From the NCBI RefSeq assembly GCF_048128805.1, contig NC_136000.1, positions 18,976,946 to 19,040,945 on the forward strand: 64,000 bases of DNA, given 5' to 3'. A model generated the notes under the pieces. That model searched no databases. It saw only the letters and a list, made by a program, of their open reading frames with translations, and was not told the origin of the DNA. Of this stretch, positions 1 through 20,301 are shown in pieces (the first letter of the stretch is position 1; every line of letters begins with the position of its first letter). The stretch is from Centroberyx gerrardi. Its lineage: Eukaryota; Chordata; Actinopteri; Beryciformes; Berycidae. A program made the translations under genes and the position numbers.

Positions 1-2506
1 TATAATAATAATGGTAACATGCCATATGAGGTTACCCTGTGTTGAGATCATTAGCTGGAATAAGGTTGCACTTCTTTACCACCACAACACGCTCCAGCCC
101 AACCAAACCCAACTCTTCAGGTCAATGCAGACAGATTAAGTCCATGAAACTGATGCTGAGAGTGTCAATGAACAGAGCCACACAACTGCTAATTCCCCAA
201 ATCACTTGACCTAATTTTATTAAAAAGTTAATCATACAACCAAACACTTTCCCAAGTGTTTAGGGGACTGAGGACTAGGAAAGGGATTTATAGCAGTTGG
301 TATCAATGTGTGTAAGCCTACAAAGTCAGAGGAAATCAAACCATCCAGCTAACACCCTCCCTCTGAAAGAAGGGGGGGGGGGGGGGGAGCAAACGAGGAA
401 TGCTAAATAAAAACTAGAAAAAACATTTCCTGGAGAAAATATGTGGGCTAGCTGTACAATACCGGATAAGACACAGTAGTTGAAAATATGATAAACAGTG
501 GCATCGTCATGGCCATGTTGACCTTTATGTCAACAGTGCTATTTAACATGTTTTAAAAGGACTTGTAGTGAATACTTTGTTCCCCTCTTGAGGAAAGGAC
601 CATTACTCAACATTGCTTGTAAGTAGTGCTGTAGTTACAGCTTTGTATAATTAGCAAAGACTTTGTAACTGAGTGATTTCTTTTATAAAGAAAAAATGCA
701 TGACAGAAACATTTGGTGCTGTGGGATGAAACTAATATTCTTTTGTTAATAAAGCAGTCTGATAGTGTGGGTGTTCTTCTCAAAACTCCACTATAATGCC
801 AAATACTATTTCTCGAGTTTATGCATAGGCTAAAGTTTGTTACTTACATAAAAGATGTGTATTTTAAGTTCTCTCTCTATACTGAGTGGAGGATAACACA
901 AGCAAGAGAAGTTGCTAAACTAGCTTTTAAACGCTTCCTCCATCCATTCCAGCTATATTTGCCCATCACACAATGCAAAATATTAAAATGGCTCTGTTGT
1001 TTGTCTAAATGCTGGCCGTTTCTGGAAAAAAAAAAAAAAAGATATATTTCACTGAACAGTTTAATTATCACACATTTCTAATTAAACCATTATACATTCT
1101 ACATAATTATAGAGGACAATGGCCAATAACTAATGTGCCTCTCATTTGACCTACATTTTATATAACTGTCACACTACACAACTGAACCTGCACAACAGGA
1201 AAAAAAACATTCTATTAACAGTGCAAAATACAGTTCAAAATACAAATCCAAATTATTTTCACAAGGAAGAATATTATGAAATATTTGTAAATATTTTTGA
1301 CACAATAATACGATAGTTTTGTCTAGGTTTAAAATAGGCATAATTGTTATTTCAAGATATCCATTATCCATCCCCCCCCAAAAAAAAAAAAAAAATTGCG
1401 TGATGTTGTAAAAGATTATTCTACTTCAGTTCAGGACAGTTGACTCAACAACACATTTTATGTTTTCTCACAAGTTGAACTGGTGGCTGCACGTCCTTAG
1501 AAAGTCTTAATACAGCATATAGTCTAAAACAACTTAATGATTTGAATTGAACTACCTAAATTCAAGGTCTTGAACGGATTTAAATGTAGTTAAACGTTGT
1601 CTTTGAGTCATAAATACAATTCAGAGGTCTCAAAATGTTGCTCTTTCAATACAGTATTTATCATCCTGGTTGCGCAGACGTGTACTGCTACTGCCACCGT
1701 TTCTTTTTTACTCTTCGGGATAATTTTTGGGGGTGAAATTGGTCTTAAATTGATTTCAATTGGCATTAAAGGGGTCTTTAAAGTCTAACCTGGCAGAAAC
1801 CTGTAGTCACTGTGCAAAAGCACCATCTAAATAGGCATTTCTACTACAGGTACAGTCGGACATTCAGTTATCCTTCGTCATATTCATAACCAACGGTCGT
1901 GTTGTGCTTTTTAAACCTTGGGGCGATCGTCTTAGCTAGGCCTAAAACAGCAGCGAGCGCTTGTCCCAAACTACTTCCCATCAATTCATAGAGCCATTAC
2001 ACCATGTGGACAACCACACTGCCAAAAATATCAACAATGCTAAATGGTGTAGGGTTGTAAAACCGCATCTAAACGAACAGACAGTGGACTGTCAGTTGAC
2101 TTGAGGTCGTTGTACAGGCAAACAGGCCTGCTATGCTAAGCTAACATTTGCGTTCAGTCGTTTAACGTTAGGTTAGATGCTACACAAACAACTTGTCTGT
2201 AAATATCCACTATGACAGGCCTGAGTGTAACTATCTTCTGCATGTTATGTTGTTTTGCAAATGTTATCACATTGTGTAACGTTACATAAATGCCGTAGCG
2301 GGGCCGCTTCAGTTTGCTCTACTGATCTACTGACCTAGTTTCGGAAAAGCGCAAAGTTACAGTCAATCGTTGAGAAATTGGCAGAAACACTCCGCGGCGC
2401 TTCCCTCTCTACGGCAAATTACAAAATGGCAAACCACTTGGCTCAAATAGGACGTAAAACTGCATTCATTTTAACTAGTTAATATATTCGGTAATGTTTA
2501 AGTTAC
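1..2506. other. Non-coding stretch, probably intron 1 of the minus-strand gene
   Basis: AT-rich sequence without a convincing exon on either strand. It holds a 16-base G run at 372-387, an A run at 1026-1040 and a mixed C/A run near 1373-1395. There is an isolated AATAAA at 748-753 on the plus strand. If that signal is real, part of this stretch could instead be the 3' untranslated region of a plus-strand gene lying to the left. Confidence 0.35.
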
Positions 2507-2564
2507 CTGCCGGTTCGCCTGCCGCTCTGTCACCGCCGCCAGCCGCTGCATTCCTGGCCGACAT
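2507..2564 (-). CDS. First coding exon of an unidentified minus-strand gene (partial)
   Basis: On the minus strand an ATG at 2564 in a good context (GCC before it) opens a 58-base exon. It encodes 19 residues, MSARNAAAGGGDRAAGEPA, plus one base, and ends at a GTAACT donor at 2506. The surrounding sequence (about 2280-2900) is richer in CpG than its neighbours. The DNA just downstream on the minus strand (2130-2290) carries AACGTTA-type words, which also follow the first exons of ube2n and eea1 in this window. This fits a promoter with a short Ala/Gly-rich N terminus and a first intron of more than 2.5 kb running off the left edge. I do not recognise the protein. Low-complexity Ala/Gly N termini are common, so the call rests on start, donor and context only. 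Confidence 0.45.
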
Positions 2565-3389
2565 GGCTGGAGCCGGAGCCGGTGCGCTGGGGCCCAAGTC
2601 TCCAATGCATGGATGAGGCGGTGGACTAGGATGTTGTGTTAATGGGGCAGCTTTGGAGGGAGGCGTGAGGGGGGGCAGAGTGTTGTATAATTGCCTTATT
2701 TTCTAGGCGGGGAAAGGAAGAGAGGGGGAACGCAGAAACGTGACCAAGTAGGCTATCCGCGATGCAATCAGGACTGTGTTGAAATCAGGGAAAACGCGGA
2801 AGACAGAGCACAGGCTCCTCCTGTGCACAGGCTCCCGGCGCACCGGGATCAAGGAGGCTCTACATTAACGGGATCACCGCTGCAGCTTCACCACTCATAT
2901 GTTGCCTTAAGTTGCTGTCGGAAATACCGAAGTTAGACGCACAGAAATAACCCAACAATGTGGGAACATTTTCTTTGATAACAGAGTTGCTAAGATGTGA
3001 TGTTTAGGGGGCGTGTCAACAAGTGATGGTAACAGAGATGTATTTTATTGTGATAGGTTGTTGTTGGGCTTTCTATGTAAATAATTAGTATTCTTGTATG
3101 TTTCTGTTTTCACTGGTTTAACTTTTAGTTGTCACGCATTTTTAATGTTATTACTGTTAATTTTTATTAACTTTCGGCAATAAATAAAACATCAGTTACA
3201 TGCCTTGCACACATTTTATCCTTTTCATTCTGCCACTGTGACACAAAGTAGCTCTCTTGTCTGGTCTATAAAAAAAACAGCAGCCGAAAAACACAATAAC
3301 TATATAACTACAATAAAATACACTGACTACACGCTGCTTTGAGTCTGTGGGTTGACCTAGTATAGTTAGAGTTCACCAGGACTCAGACT
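2565..3389. other. Intergenic stretch upstream of the minus-strand exon
   Basis: The first 350 bases are CpG-bearing and probably include the promoter and 5' untranslated region of the minus-strand gene. From about 3009 the sequence becomes AT-rich. At 3185-3300 it contains one copy of a dispersed repeat also found at 48722-48840. No coding exon was recognised. Confidence 0.4.
3185..3300. repeat. Dispersed repeat, copy A
   Basis: This stretch matches 48722-48840 in the same orientation at roughly two bases in three. Shared blocks in order are AAAACAYCAGTTACA, ATTTTATCCT, a CACTG/CACTGCTG block, CACAAAGTAGCTCT and AAACARCAGCC. The shared order argues for one interspersed repeat family. The family is not identified. 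Confidence 0.5.
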
Positions 3390-3414
3390 CGAGGGGGGGC
3401 GGTTAGGGTTAGCT

Positions 3415-4165
3415 AAAGTGCCCTCTAGAGTGGCGAAAACGAGAGGAAGTGCCCTATTGGCTGCCCTTCACATGGGAAAAAAATGATTGAGTGCCCTCTA
3501 GGGTGCCCCTTCATGCAATAAATTATGATGATGTGCCCTCTAGAGCAAGAACATTCGATAACGTGTCTTAATGAGTGCCCTTCTAGTGGAGAAAACGTGA
3601 TGCAGTGCCCTATAAGGCGCCCTTACAATGGTCTAAACTTGACGTTCCCTATGGGTGCCCTTCCAATGGAAAAGGGTGTCGTTATGAAGTGCCCTCTATG
3701 CCGCCCCTACATGACAGTGTCCCAAAGGGTGCCCTTTCCAGTAGAGAAAATGGGATGCAGTGCTGTATAGAGTACTCCTACAGGTAAGAAAACATGATGA
3801 AGTGCCCAATTAGGTGCTCCTCTAAAGGAGAAGTGCCCCTCCAGTGGATAAAATGTGATGCAGTGCTGTAAAGGGTGTCCCTACATGCGTGACAATGTGG
3901 GGAAGTTTCCTAATGGATGCCCCTCCAGTGGAGAAAATGTGATGTGGTGCCATATAGGTGCCCTTACAATGGGATAAACTTGAGGTTCCCTACAGGTGCC
4001 TTTCTGATGAAAAACTCATGAAGTGCCCTCTTAGATGCCCTTCCAAGTGAGAAAACACGATGAAGCGCCCTTGCAATGGAGAGAAAAAAATCCCAGTGAA
4101 GAAAATGAGATGCAGTGCCCTACAGTCTCCCCTACAACGTGCCCTCTCCAGGGCAGGCTTTCCCA
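3415..4165. repeat. Degenerate minisatellite with a higher-order period near 342 bp
   Basis: About 750 bases are built from variants of GTGCCCTNNAGGGTGCCCYT followed by AGTGGAGAAAAYGTGATG. The basic unit is roughly 40-50 bases and strongly diverged. A larger period is visible. The block GTGGAGAAAACGTGATG at 3586 recurs at 3928, and the CCCTTACAATGG block at 3620 recurs at 3961. Both give an offset of 341-342 bases. Several short open frames here are by-products of the repeat and are not genes. Confidence 0.75.
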
Positions 4166-4188
4166 AAGTGGGTGCCGTGACGATAGTC

Positions 4189-4503
4189 TAGGGATGCAAC
4201 AAAATAACCAAAATTAACTCAAAAGTAACTCCAGTAGATTTTCAAGGAAAGGCTTGATTCACTAGGCTAACTGACGGGTGATAAAACGCATTAAGGCAAA
4301 GCATTATCTCTAGGCTATACAGTAAAACAAAGCCCCTAAACTACAGTAGGCCTATAAGTCTAACTGTTTACATTGTGGGATTATGGAGTTGATAGCTTTT
4401 TTGTTATTTTGAAGGTGACAGTGGTTAGTGGTGATAGACTATAGCCTATGTGAGTGCAATTTTCATATATTCTTTTTATTCACCATTTCATTTTGCATCC
4501 CTA
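4189..4503. mobile_element. Short inverted-repeat element (MITE-like) nested in the larger element
   Basis: A perfect 11-base terminal inverted repeat, TAGGGATGCAA at 4189-4199 and its complement at 4493-4503, bounds 315 bases of AT-rich, non-coding DNA. TAGGGATGCA-type termini are typical of hAT-like non-autonomous elements of vertebrates. I could not find a clean 8-base target duplication next to the ends. Confidence 0.5.
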
Positions 4504-4972
4504 ACGAAAAATCACTATATTCTTTTTGGCACTTACAGTGTGTTTGTGATAGCCTACTCAGCGGTGAGTTTATAGTGACCTTGTGGCATAGCCTATAATC
4601 TCTTACAGTGGGCTATTACTTAATGCTTTTCTGTGGCATGATATTTTTTACGCGATAATAGACTATATTCAAGTTGTAAAGTAACCTTCTAAGATGTAGT
4701 TACTGTGTTTTACTTCGGAGGTGTTTGTGAAATAAACATTTTAAAGGTTTCTAGTTCCCTGTGTGTTTTTATCATAGAGGTGTGGTTATACTTTTAATCT
4801 GGATCGCCTAATAACATAATGTTAATCTTAATCAAAGATGAAGACTATTTCATCATACATGATGCATCATATCTTTTTGTGCGCTGGTGGGGCCCCATGT
4901 CGTGCAGTAGGTGCCCTTTTTATTTTTTCGCCCCTGCCCTTCAAACAGCCTGAGTCCGCCACTTCTCAGACT

Positions 4973-7072
4973 ATATAGCTAATAAATAAAGATTCAATAA
5001 CAGTTCAATTCAAACCAATTCAACTGTTCCATTCAATTGATTATGTCTTCCCTGTAAATAGGCCCTTTGCAGAAGTGTTCTAAATACCAAAGTAACCATA
5101 CCAGACGCCCTGTTGGAAGACCACACATGAAACTGTATATCTATAATCAGTATAAGCAATTTTATGATACCCATTTCAGTTTGTCTGAACCTGTCCAGCC
5201 TTGCCAATAAGGAGAATCAGAGAATCAGGATATTATGAATTCAACTAAGGGCCTGTTTGGGCCTGCCATCACTACAGACAGGCATGTGACCTCAGAAAGG
5301 AGGGGAGGGAGACCTCTCTCTCTCCCTGCGAACCTGCTCCTCGCTCTCCCCAGGCCCCTCCAGGGCTCTGCAGCTGCTGCCAGGGGGCACCAGGTTGGAT
5401 TGGTAGAGAGCACTGTCCTATAGACTGGGATACACAGGGGATACCTCACCATGTCATCAGAGAACCATGGTAACGTTAAGTAACCTTAGGTTACCAATCT
5501 TACTAGCTAACTAGGTAAACTAGGTAACTCTAGGTAAATCAGCAACTCTGTAAACCACAGAACTTGAATTGATTGTGAATGGATTCATTCTATTTCTCTG
5601 GTGTAGGATAAACAAATCCGTGATGCTTCTTTTGTTTTGCTAAGCAACGAAAGCAGCAATGATGTTGTCTATGCTAGGAATCATTCAGACATTTCTTTCT
5701 CTAAAGTTGAGTATTTCTTGTTGACTCTTACTTGGACAGCAAGCCTGTTATATTTGGAAAGCTATACCTACAGTTAAAATGACTCACCAGATATGAACTG
5801 ATCTGAGCAGACCCTGCACTGATTACTGTCTGCCTTCACATCTTTGCAATTGATTGTTGTCCATTCTTGTCTTTTTATTCTGATAATTATTTTTTCTCCT
5901 TCTTGTGCAGCATTTTTTGTCTATAAAATTATTTCCTTCATGACATTTTTCTTGTCTTATTGGAACAGTGTGTGGTCTCCCAACATGGCCGCTAGGACGT
6001 TCTAGAATGGGAGACCAATTCTGTGGAATGGCAGAAATGATTGTTTGAGTTTTATCACCACATGGGCCTTAGCCTGTAAGATATCCATACCAGCTTTCTC
6101 AAGTCATTCTCCACGGAGCAGCATTGAGATTTTGCTTCTCAACGACTTCATAGGTTCAAGCTTCATTTCTCTGGTTTCTGACATGCAAAGTTGTTCTTGT
6201 TCATAAGTATTGATTGATTTGTCATAGTCTATTAGAATAATATTTAGTGCTAATGCCCTTTAATCAAATCCAACACAACTACATCTTTGAACCACTTTTG
6301 ATCAAAGAAAGTTGTTTCTAAGCAAATTATTCAGTGGCAATGTAAATTAGACTACTCATATAAAGAGCAATGAAATTTTATAACAAGACTGATTTTGATT
6401 TTACGGAGCACCCATTATAATGAAAGTGATTGCCTTTTGAATGCTTATGTTATACTTTTAATTCATGAAATGTAATCCATACATAGGCAGCTGACCCGCA
6501 ACGTTTTTCAACTTGTATATGCAAATGGTTTCAAGTCCTGAGTCTCAAAGGCTTACACTCTGGATTCAGGTGTATTGTTTCCATTTACTTGTGTTTTTTT
6601 TAATTTGAGTAAAATTGAATGTTTTCTGGCTGTTTAGACACTTTACTAACACTAGTGTCACTTCCCCATTTTAAACACTAGATGGCATGACTTATTCAGA
6701 AATTTAGAGGCTCAGAACCATTTTATGTACAAAACCTCCTTGGCTGCATTTTCAAATATCATATTCAGAAGTGATTTTATTGTGACAAGAATATTACTTT
6801 TTGCTAATTGACTGAAAAATATTTTTTTTTGCATTACTTTGCTTTTGGTTGATTCTACTATTCATGGACAGCAGTGGAGCAAAACCAGCTAGAGACTGGG
6901 AGGGTGTCAGTTCAGATATTTAGGAAATTGTAGTTAAATCTAAAAGTGGAGAGTTGCTAAAACGGTTTCCTCCATATCAGTACTGTCTACTGATGTGTCC
7001 ATGAGCGTATAACCCCCAAACTGCTCTGCTCCAGTGGAACTGCTTACTGGACAACAGTAAGGTGAGATTTTT

Positions 7073-7104
<32 letters not shown>

Positions 7105-7230
7105 ACCACTTTACTACACTGCTGTGTTTTTATAATTATTCCATTGTGATTAAATACCCATCTGAAAAAACATACAAACTGAAGATGAAGAGTTAATGCT
7201 GTTGATGGTTGAATTTGATATTTCAACTAA
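4973..7230. other. Intergenic stretch, no gene recognised
   Basis: Low-copy AT-rich DNA. A run of TAGGTAAC-like words at 5465-5545 forms a short degenerate tandem patch, and a (GT)n tract lies at 7077-7105. Reading frames on both strands around 5010-5450 and 7044-7226 are short, share no family signature and are treated as chance. Confidence 0.5.
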
Positions 7231-7232
7231 GA

Positions 7233-8030
7233 ATGTAGATTGATAGATAGATAGACACCCTATAATTTTATTAATGTGTCACTCCTCAACAAACCTCAAA
7301 CAAAGCAACAAACACAATAACCCAAAAAAAAAGAAAGTTGAGGACCACTCATCAAGAATTACGAGACACAGGCTAAAAACAATACACACAAAAAAAGATA
7401 CTAGAATATATATATATGCATATACACACACATAAGTACATACATTCGTACAGATACATTGATACACATATACATACATACACACACACACACACAAGAA
7501 AAAAAAAAAAGTCATATTACACACACACAAACACAAAGGATATAAAACAATCTTAATACTGCGTTATAAAATTTAGACACTCATGAATGAACGTCTTCTG
7601 TTGAGAATGAGGTGGCAAGCTTTGACACATTTGTGGATACAATATTTACCAGCTAAAACTACACACAATTTATTTAAATCATCGTACTCATTAAAATTTG
7701 CAACATGGTTTGAAAGTTGAAAAAAATAATTCAGAACGAATGTCTGTATAGAGTTCACAGTGAGTACATGGGCTTCTGATTCAATAGAACCATTATTACA
7801 TAGGCTACAGAACCGTCTATCTACTGTGTCTGTCTAATGTATGTTCCAAGGACTAGTACTACTAAAAATCAAGATCTCCTCACACCCAATGCCAATAAAA
7901 ACAAACATTTCTATTTTTATCACACAAGAGCATACATTTTCTAATATAGTATCTAATTTTTACATTTTTGACACACATGAACCCCATTCCAACAGGAAAA
8001 ATACGGCAGGTCCATTCCTATCAGTTTCCT
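7233..8030 (-). mobile_element. Decayed LINE (non-LTR retrotransposon) 3' end
   Basis: On the minus strand the frame from about 7812 to 7573 reads like the C terminus of a LINE polyprotein. It has a Cys-x2-Cys stretch (RRFCSLCNNGSIESEAH) followed by a DLNKLCVVLAGKYCIHKC block, the usual order in vertebrate LINE reverse-transcriptase tails. A stop codon lies just upstream of the Cys motif, so the copy is dead. On the minus strand a non-coding tail rich in GT repeats follows and ends in TCTATCTATC at about 7233-7250, the kind of simple-repeat tail some LINEs leave. The left boundary is reasonable. The right boundary is a guess, and the LINE family is not assigned. Confidence 0.5.
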
Positions 8031-9272
8031 GCGACTGAGCTGTGATATTTCTGGTATAAAGGACCTTATTTATTGAAAGAGTGTCCAGTGGGGACCGAGC
8101 TCTCCAGTTTATTTATGGAGTGCACAGACTACTGAAGCACCAGTTTTGCCCTGAGCAGTCACTCTGGAGCAGCCCATCAGTAAAACACACTCTCAGAGCT
8201 CAGTGCCAGACCGTGCAGTCTACTGTTTAAATTTTAAAATCTCAATATCTGAATTTTTAAAACACTGCATATTTTATGATCCGCAAAGAACGAAACTCAC
8301 ACTGGGAAAAAAAAGATGGGTTTGCCCCCACTGGCAAAATAAGCATTTAAAGGGAAATACCCTACAGTGTCATTTGGTAAGAGATATGGTTAATGGTGGT
8401 AAGTCCTTGCAGTGCACAACACTGGGACGACAGTTACCATTTCCATCAGTCCCTCATAGCTGTAGCAGTTGGAGCCATTGTTGCTGACATGGAAAAGCTG
8501 GCAGAGAATGGGAGTGTTAACCTGGAACTTGATGGCTGTGTGTTGGGTTTCACCTGCTCACATTTTACACCACAGCAGCCCAGCTACTCCTGTCTCTCCT
8601 CAATGCAACTTGTCAAGCTCATCCATATTTAATCGCTCATCCTCTGTGCTGGTATCAGATGAACCTAACTAGCTGAAGGGGTGGTGCTGGAGAGACGGTG
8701 ATGATGATGATGATGATGATGGTGTGTGAAGCAAGGGGCCGGGCTCTGGATACCAGCTACCCCTGCCCCTCCTCACCGGGAAAGCATGAGATATGAGATG
8801 GAGAGGAGATCAAAGCGGTCCATTCAGTTCAGCTGCACCCAAAAAAGAGCTCACAATGCCTAGGCTCTGAAAACTGGATTCTACGCGTTCGTCCGTTTCC
8901 TCTCTTTCTTTCAACTGGATCCTGTGGAGGTGGCACAAGTTCCTGAGGGTTCTGCCTGCGTGGTCGTTTGGACGTTGAGGAATACTGATACACAGATCTT
9001 TATCCTCCCCATCCTCCCCTCCACTTCCCTACAGAGTCTTTCTCTGCTCGCACCAGAGAAGAGTGGAGAGGAAAAGCCCGTCTCACATCTGAGGGACCCT
9101 TGGCACCACTGAAAGGCGGAGCCAGCCCCTTGGTGCCTGAAACTCAGGAAGGATGAGGAACAGCGTCTAGAGGATTTTTTTTTTTTTCTTTCTCAGAACA
9201 AAGTGCGCTGGTGAGGCAGGGAGACACTGTTTTGAGATAAAGGCAGGGAGAACAACAGAGAAGTGGAGGAAA
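8031..9272. other. Upstream region and 5' untranslated sequence of slc17a8
   Basis: This stretch ends at the slc17a8 start codon and must contain its promoter and 5' untranslated sequence. The transcription start cannot be placed by eye. An (ATG)n tract lies at 8699-8721 and a T run at 9174-9187. Short open frames here carry no recognisable domain. Confidence 0.4.
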
Positions 9273-18840
<9,568 letters not shown>

Positions 18841-20301
18841 GACGCCCTGTAGGGCCGAGAACTCCCCCTTCACACAAACCCAGCCGAGGCTGAAGGGTCA
18901 CACTCACACCTGTGGAACTGTCAGACGTCACCTGAGAGGAAAGAGAAGAACAGAGCAGCAGCCATCAGCTATGTACCACAAGAAGGCCGCTTTGCATTTT
19001 TTGGTCAATTCGCTAGTTTTATTGTCATAGCCTGAGACAGATGAGGTCTGTCCCGAGAGACGTTCATAATGATATACAAAAGTCAAAATCAGAAGTGCAA
19101 AATCCAAATATATTTTTATTAGACTTCCATCTGAGCAGAATATTGGACAACAAAGAGTGAAACATTTTAAAGATGGTCAGTGTGGAAATAATTTCCAATT
19201 TCCAAATATACACAACTTTATATGATATAATCAGACAAATTATGATGATGGTTGACTGAGTCACTTAAACAATAAATTGAATCTACATTGACATATACAA
19301 TAGAGTTTTATGCTCAGTAGAATGACAAATGAGCCACAGATGAACACTAATACCAACCATCAAAAACACACCTTGCTTTACTTTTCCTGCTGACCATATC
19401 CCAACTTTGCACTGAATGTGCAATGAACCTTATGTAGCTAATTACCCTGAACCATGTTAACAGTTTTTGAAATGTTTTGTGTCAGCTATGCAATGTGAAA
19501 AGAGATGTGCTTATGGAATGTAATTGGTTTGATATCAGTATCAACAATTGGAGCAGACCACAGTGTTAACGTAATGAGCTTTATTGTTTTTGCTTGTACG
19601 TATTTGCTACTGCTCAGTGATTCCACTTTATCACAGCTTGGCCTGCTCTCCTCCTCTGAGCAGGTCTGACTTCCACCAGCCCTTCTCCCAGCATCATGTC
19701 AGCTTCCTTATTTATAATGCTGTGAGCTCAGAGTGGGACAAAATGGAAGGCGAATTCTGCACATTTTCTCAGTCTAACAGGGGAGTGTGCTGATGTCACA
19801 TCATGCAAACATCTAGTGTTAGTCTATTTATTCTTTTGCTGTTTGTCTTTTTTTGCTATTTCTGAATGTTTGATACATGGGGAGTAGGAAAACTATCCTC
19901 CAAGGGGATCCAATTTGTTTCTAAAAGCAATGTACTGTAATGTTTCACTAATAATCAAACAAGAATATGGGAAATTTACAGAACTGTTTATCATTACTGC
20001 TAAAGAATAGAAAATCAATTTTGTACAGTAAATTATTATCCTATCGTTTGAGAGAGTATTGATTTGATCTGCATTTTACTTGAACATTGGCCAGTGTATT
20101 ACATATCTATTCTGTATTAGGATGTTTTGGTTTAAAAACATAAACTCCCTGAACAGCTCTGCAGTTTTGGATTTTTGAATAAGGTGAAAGAAGTTGCTCA
20201 TCACCTCATCTCACCTCATCTCTTGTCTAGTTAACATTTTAATGTGCTTAATTCACCATCAAAGTGCAATTTGTCAGTTGCTTTAATGGAAAATAAATAA
20301 A
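18841..20301 (+). other. slc17a8 3' untranslated region with candidate poly(A) signals
   Basis: Non-coding sequence follows the TGA at 18838-18840. AATAAA signals occur at 19271-19276 and, overlapping, at 20292-20301. Either could end the transcript, and the second would give a 3' untranslated region of about 1.45 kb. Confidence 0.5.

Larger units (their letters stand above)
3390..4964. mobile_element. Putative non-autonomous DNA transposon with 8-bp target duplication
   Basis: An identical 8-base word, CTCAGACT, lies at 3382-3389 and again at 4965-4972. The intervening segment differs from its flanks in composition. Its left end (GAGGGGGGGCGGTTAGGGT) and the reverse complement of its right end (AAGTGGCGGACTCAGG) are loosely alike, sharing GGCGG and AGG. 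An 8-bp duplication is the length made by hAT-type transposases. No transposase reading frame is present. The interior is a degenerate minisatellite (3415-4165) followed by a smaller nested inverted-repeat element (4189-4503). The family is an inference. Confidence 0.45.

Noticed and set aside
3525-4217. Several 60-80 codon frames rich in Cys and Pro
   Set aside because: They are by-products of the GTGCCCT minisatellite. They shift frame between repeat units and have no conserved start.
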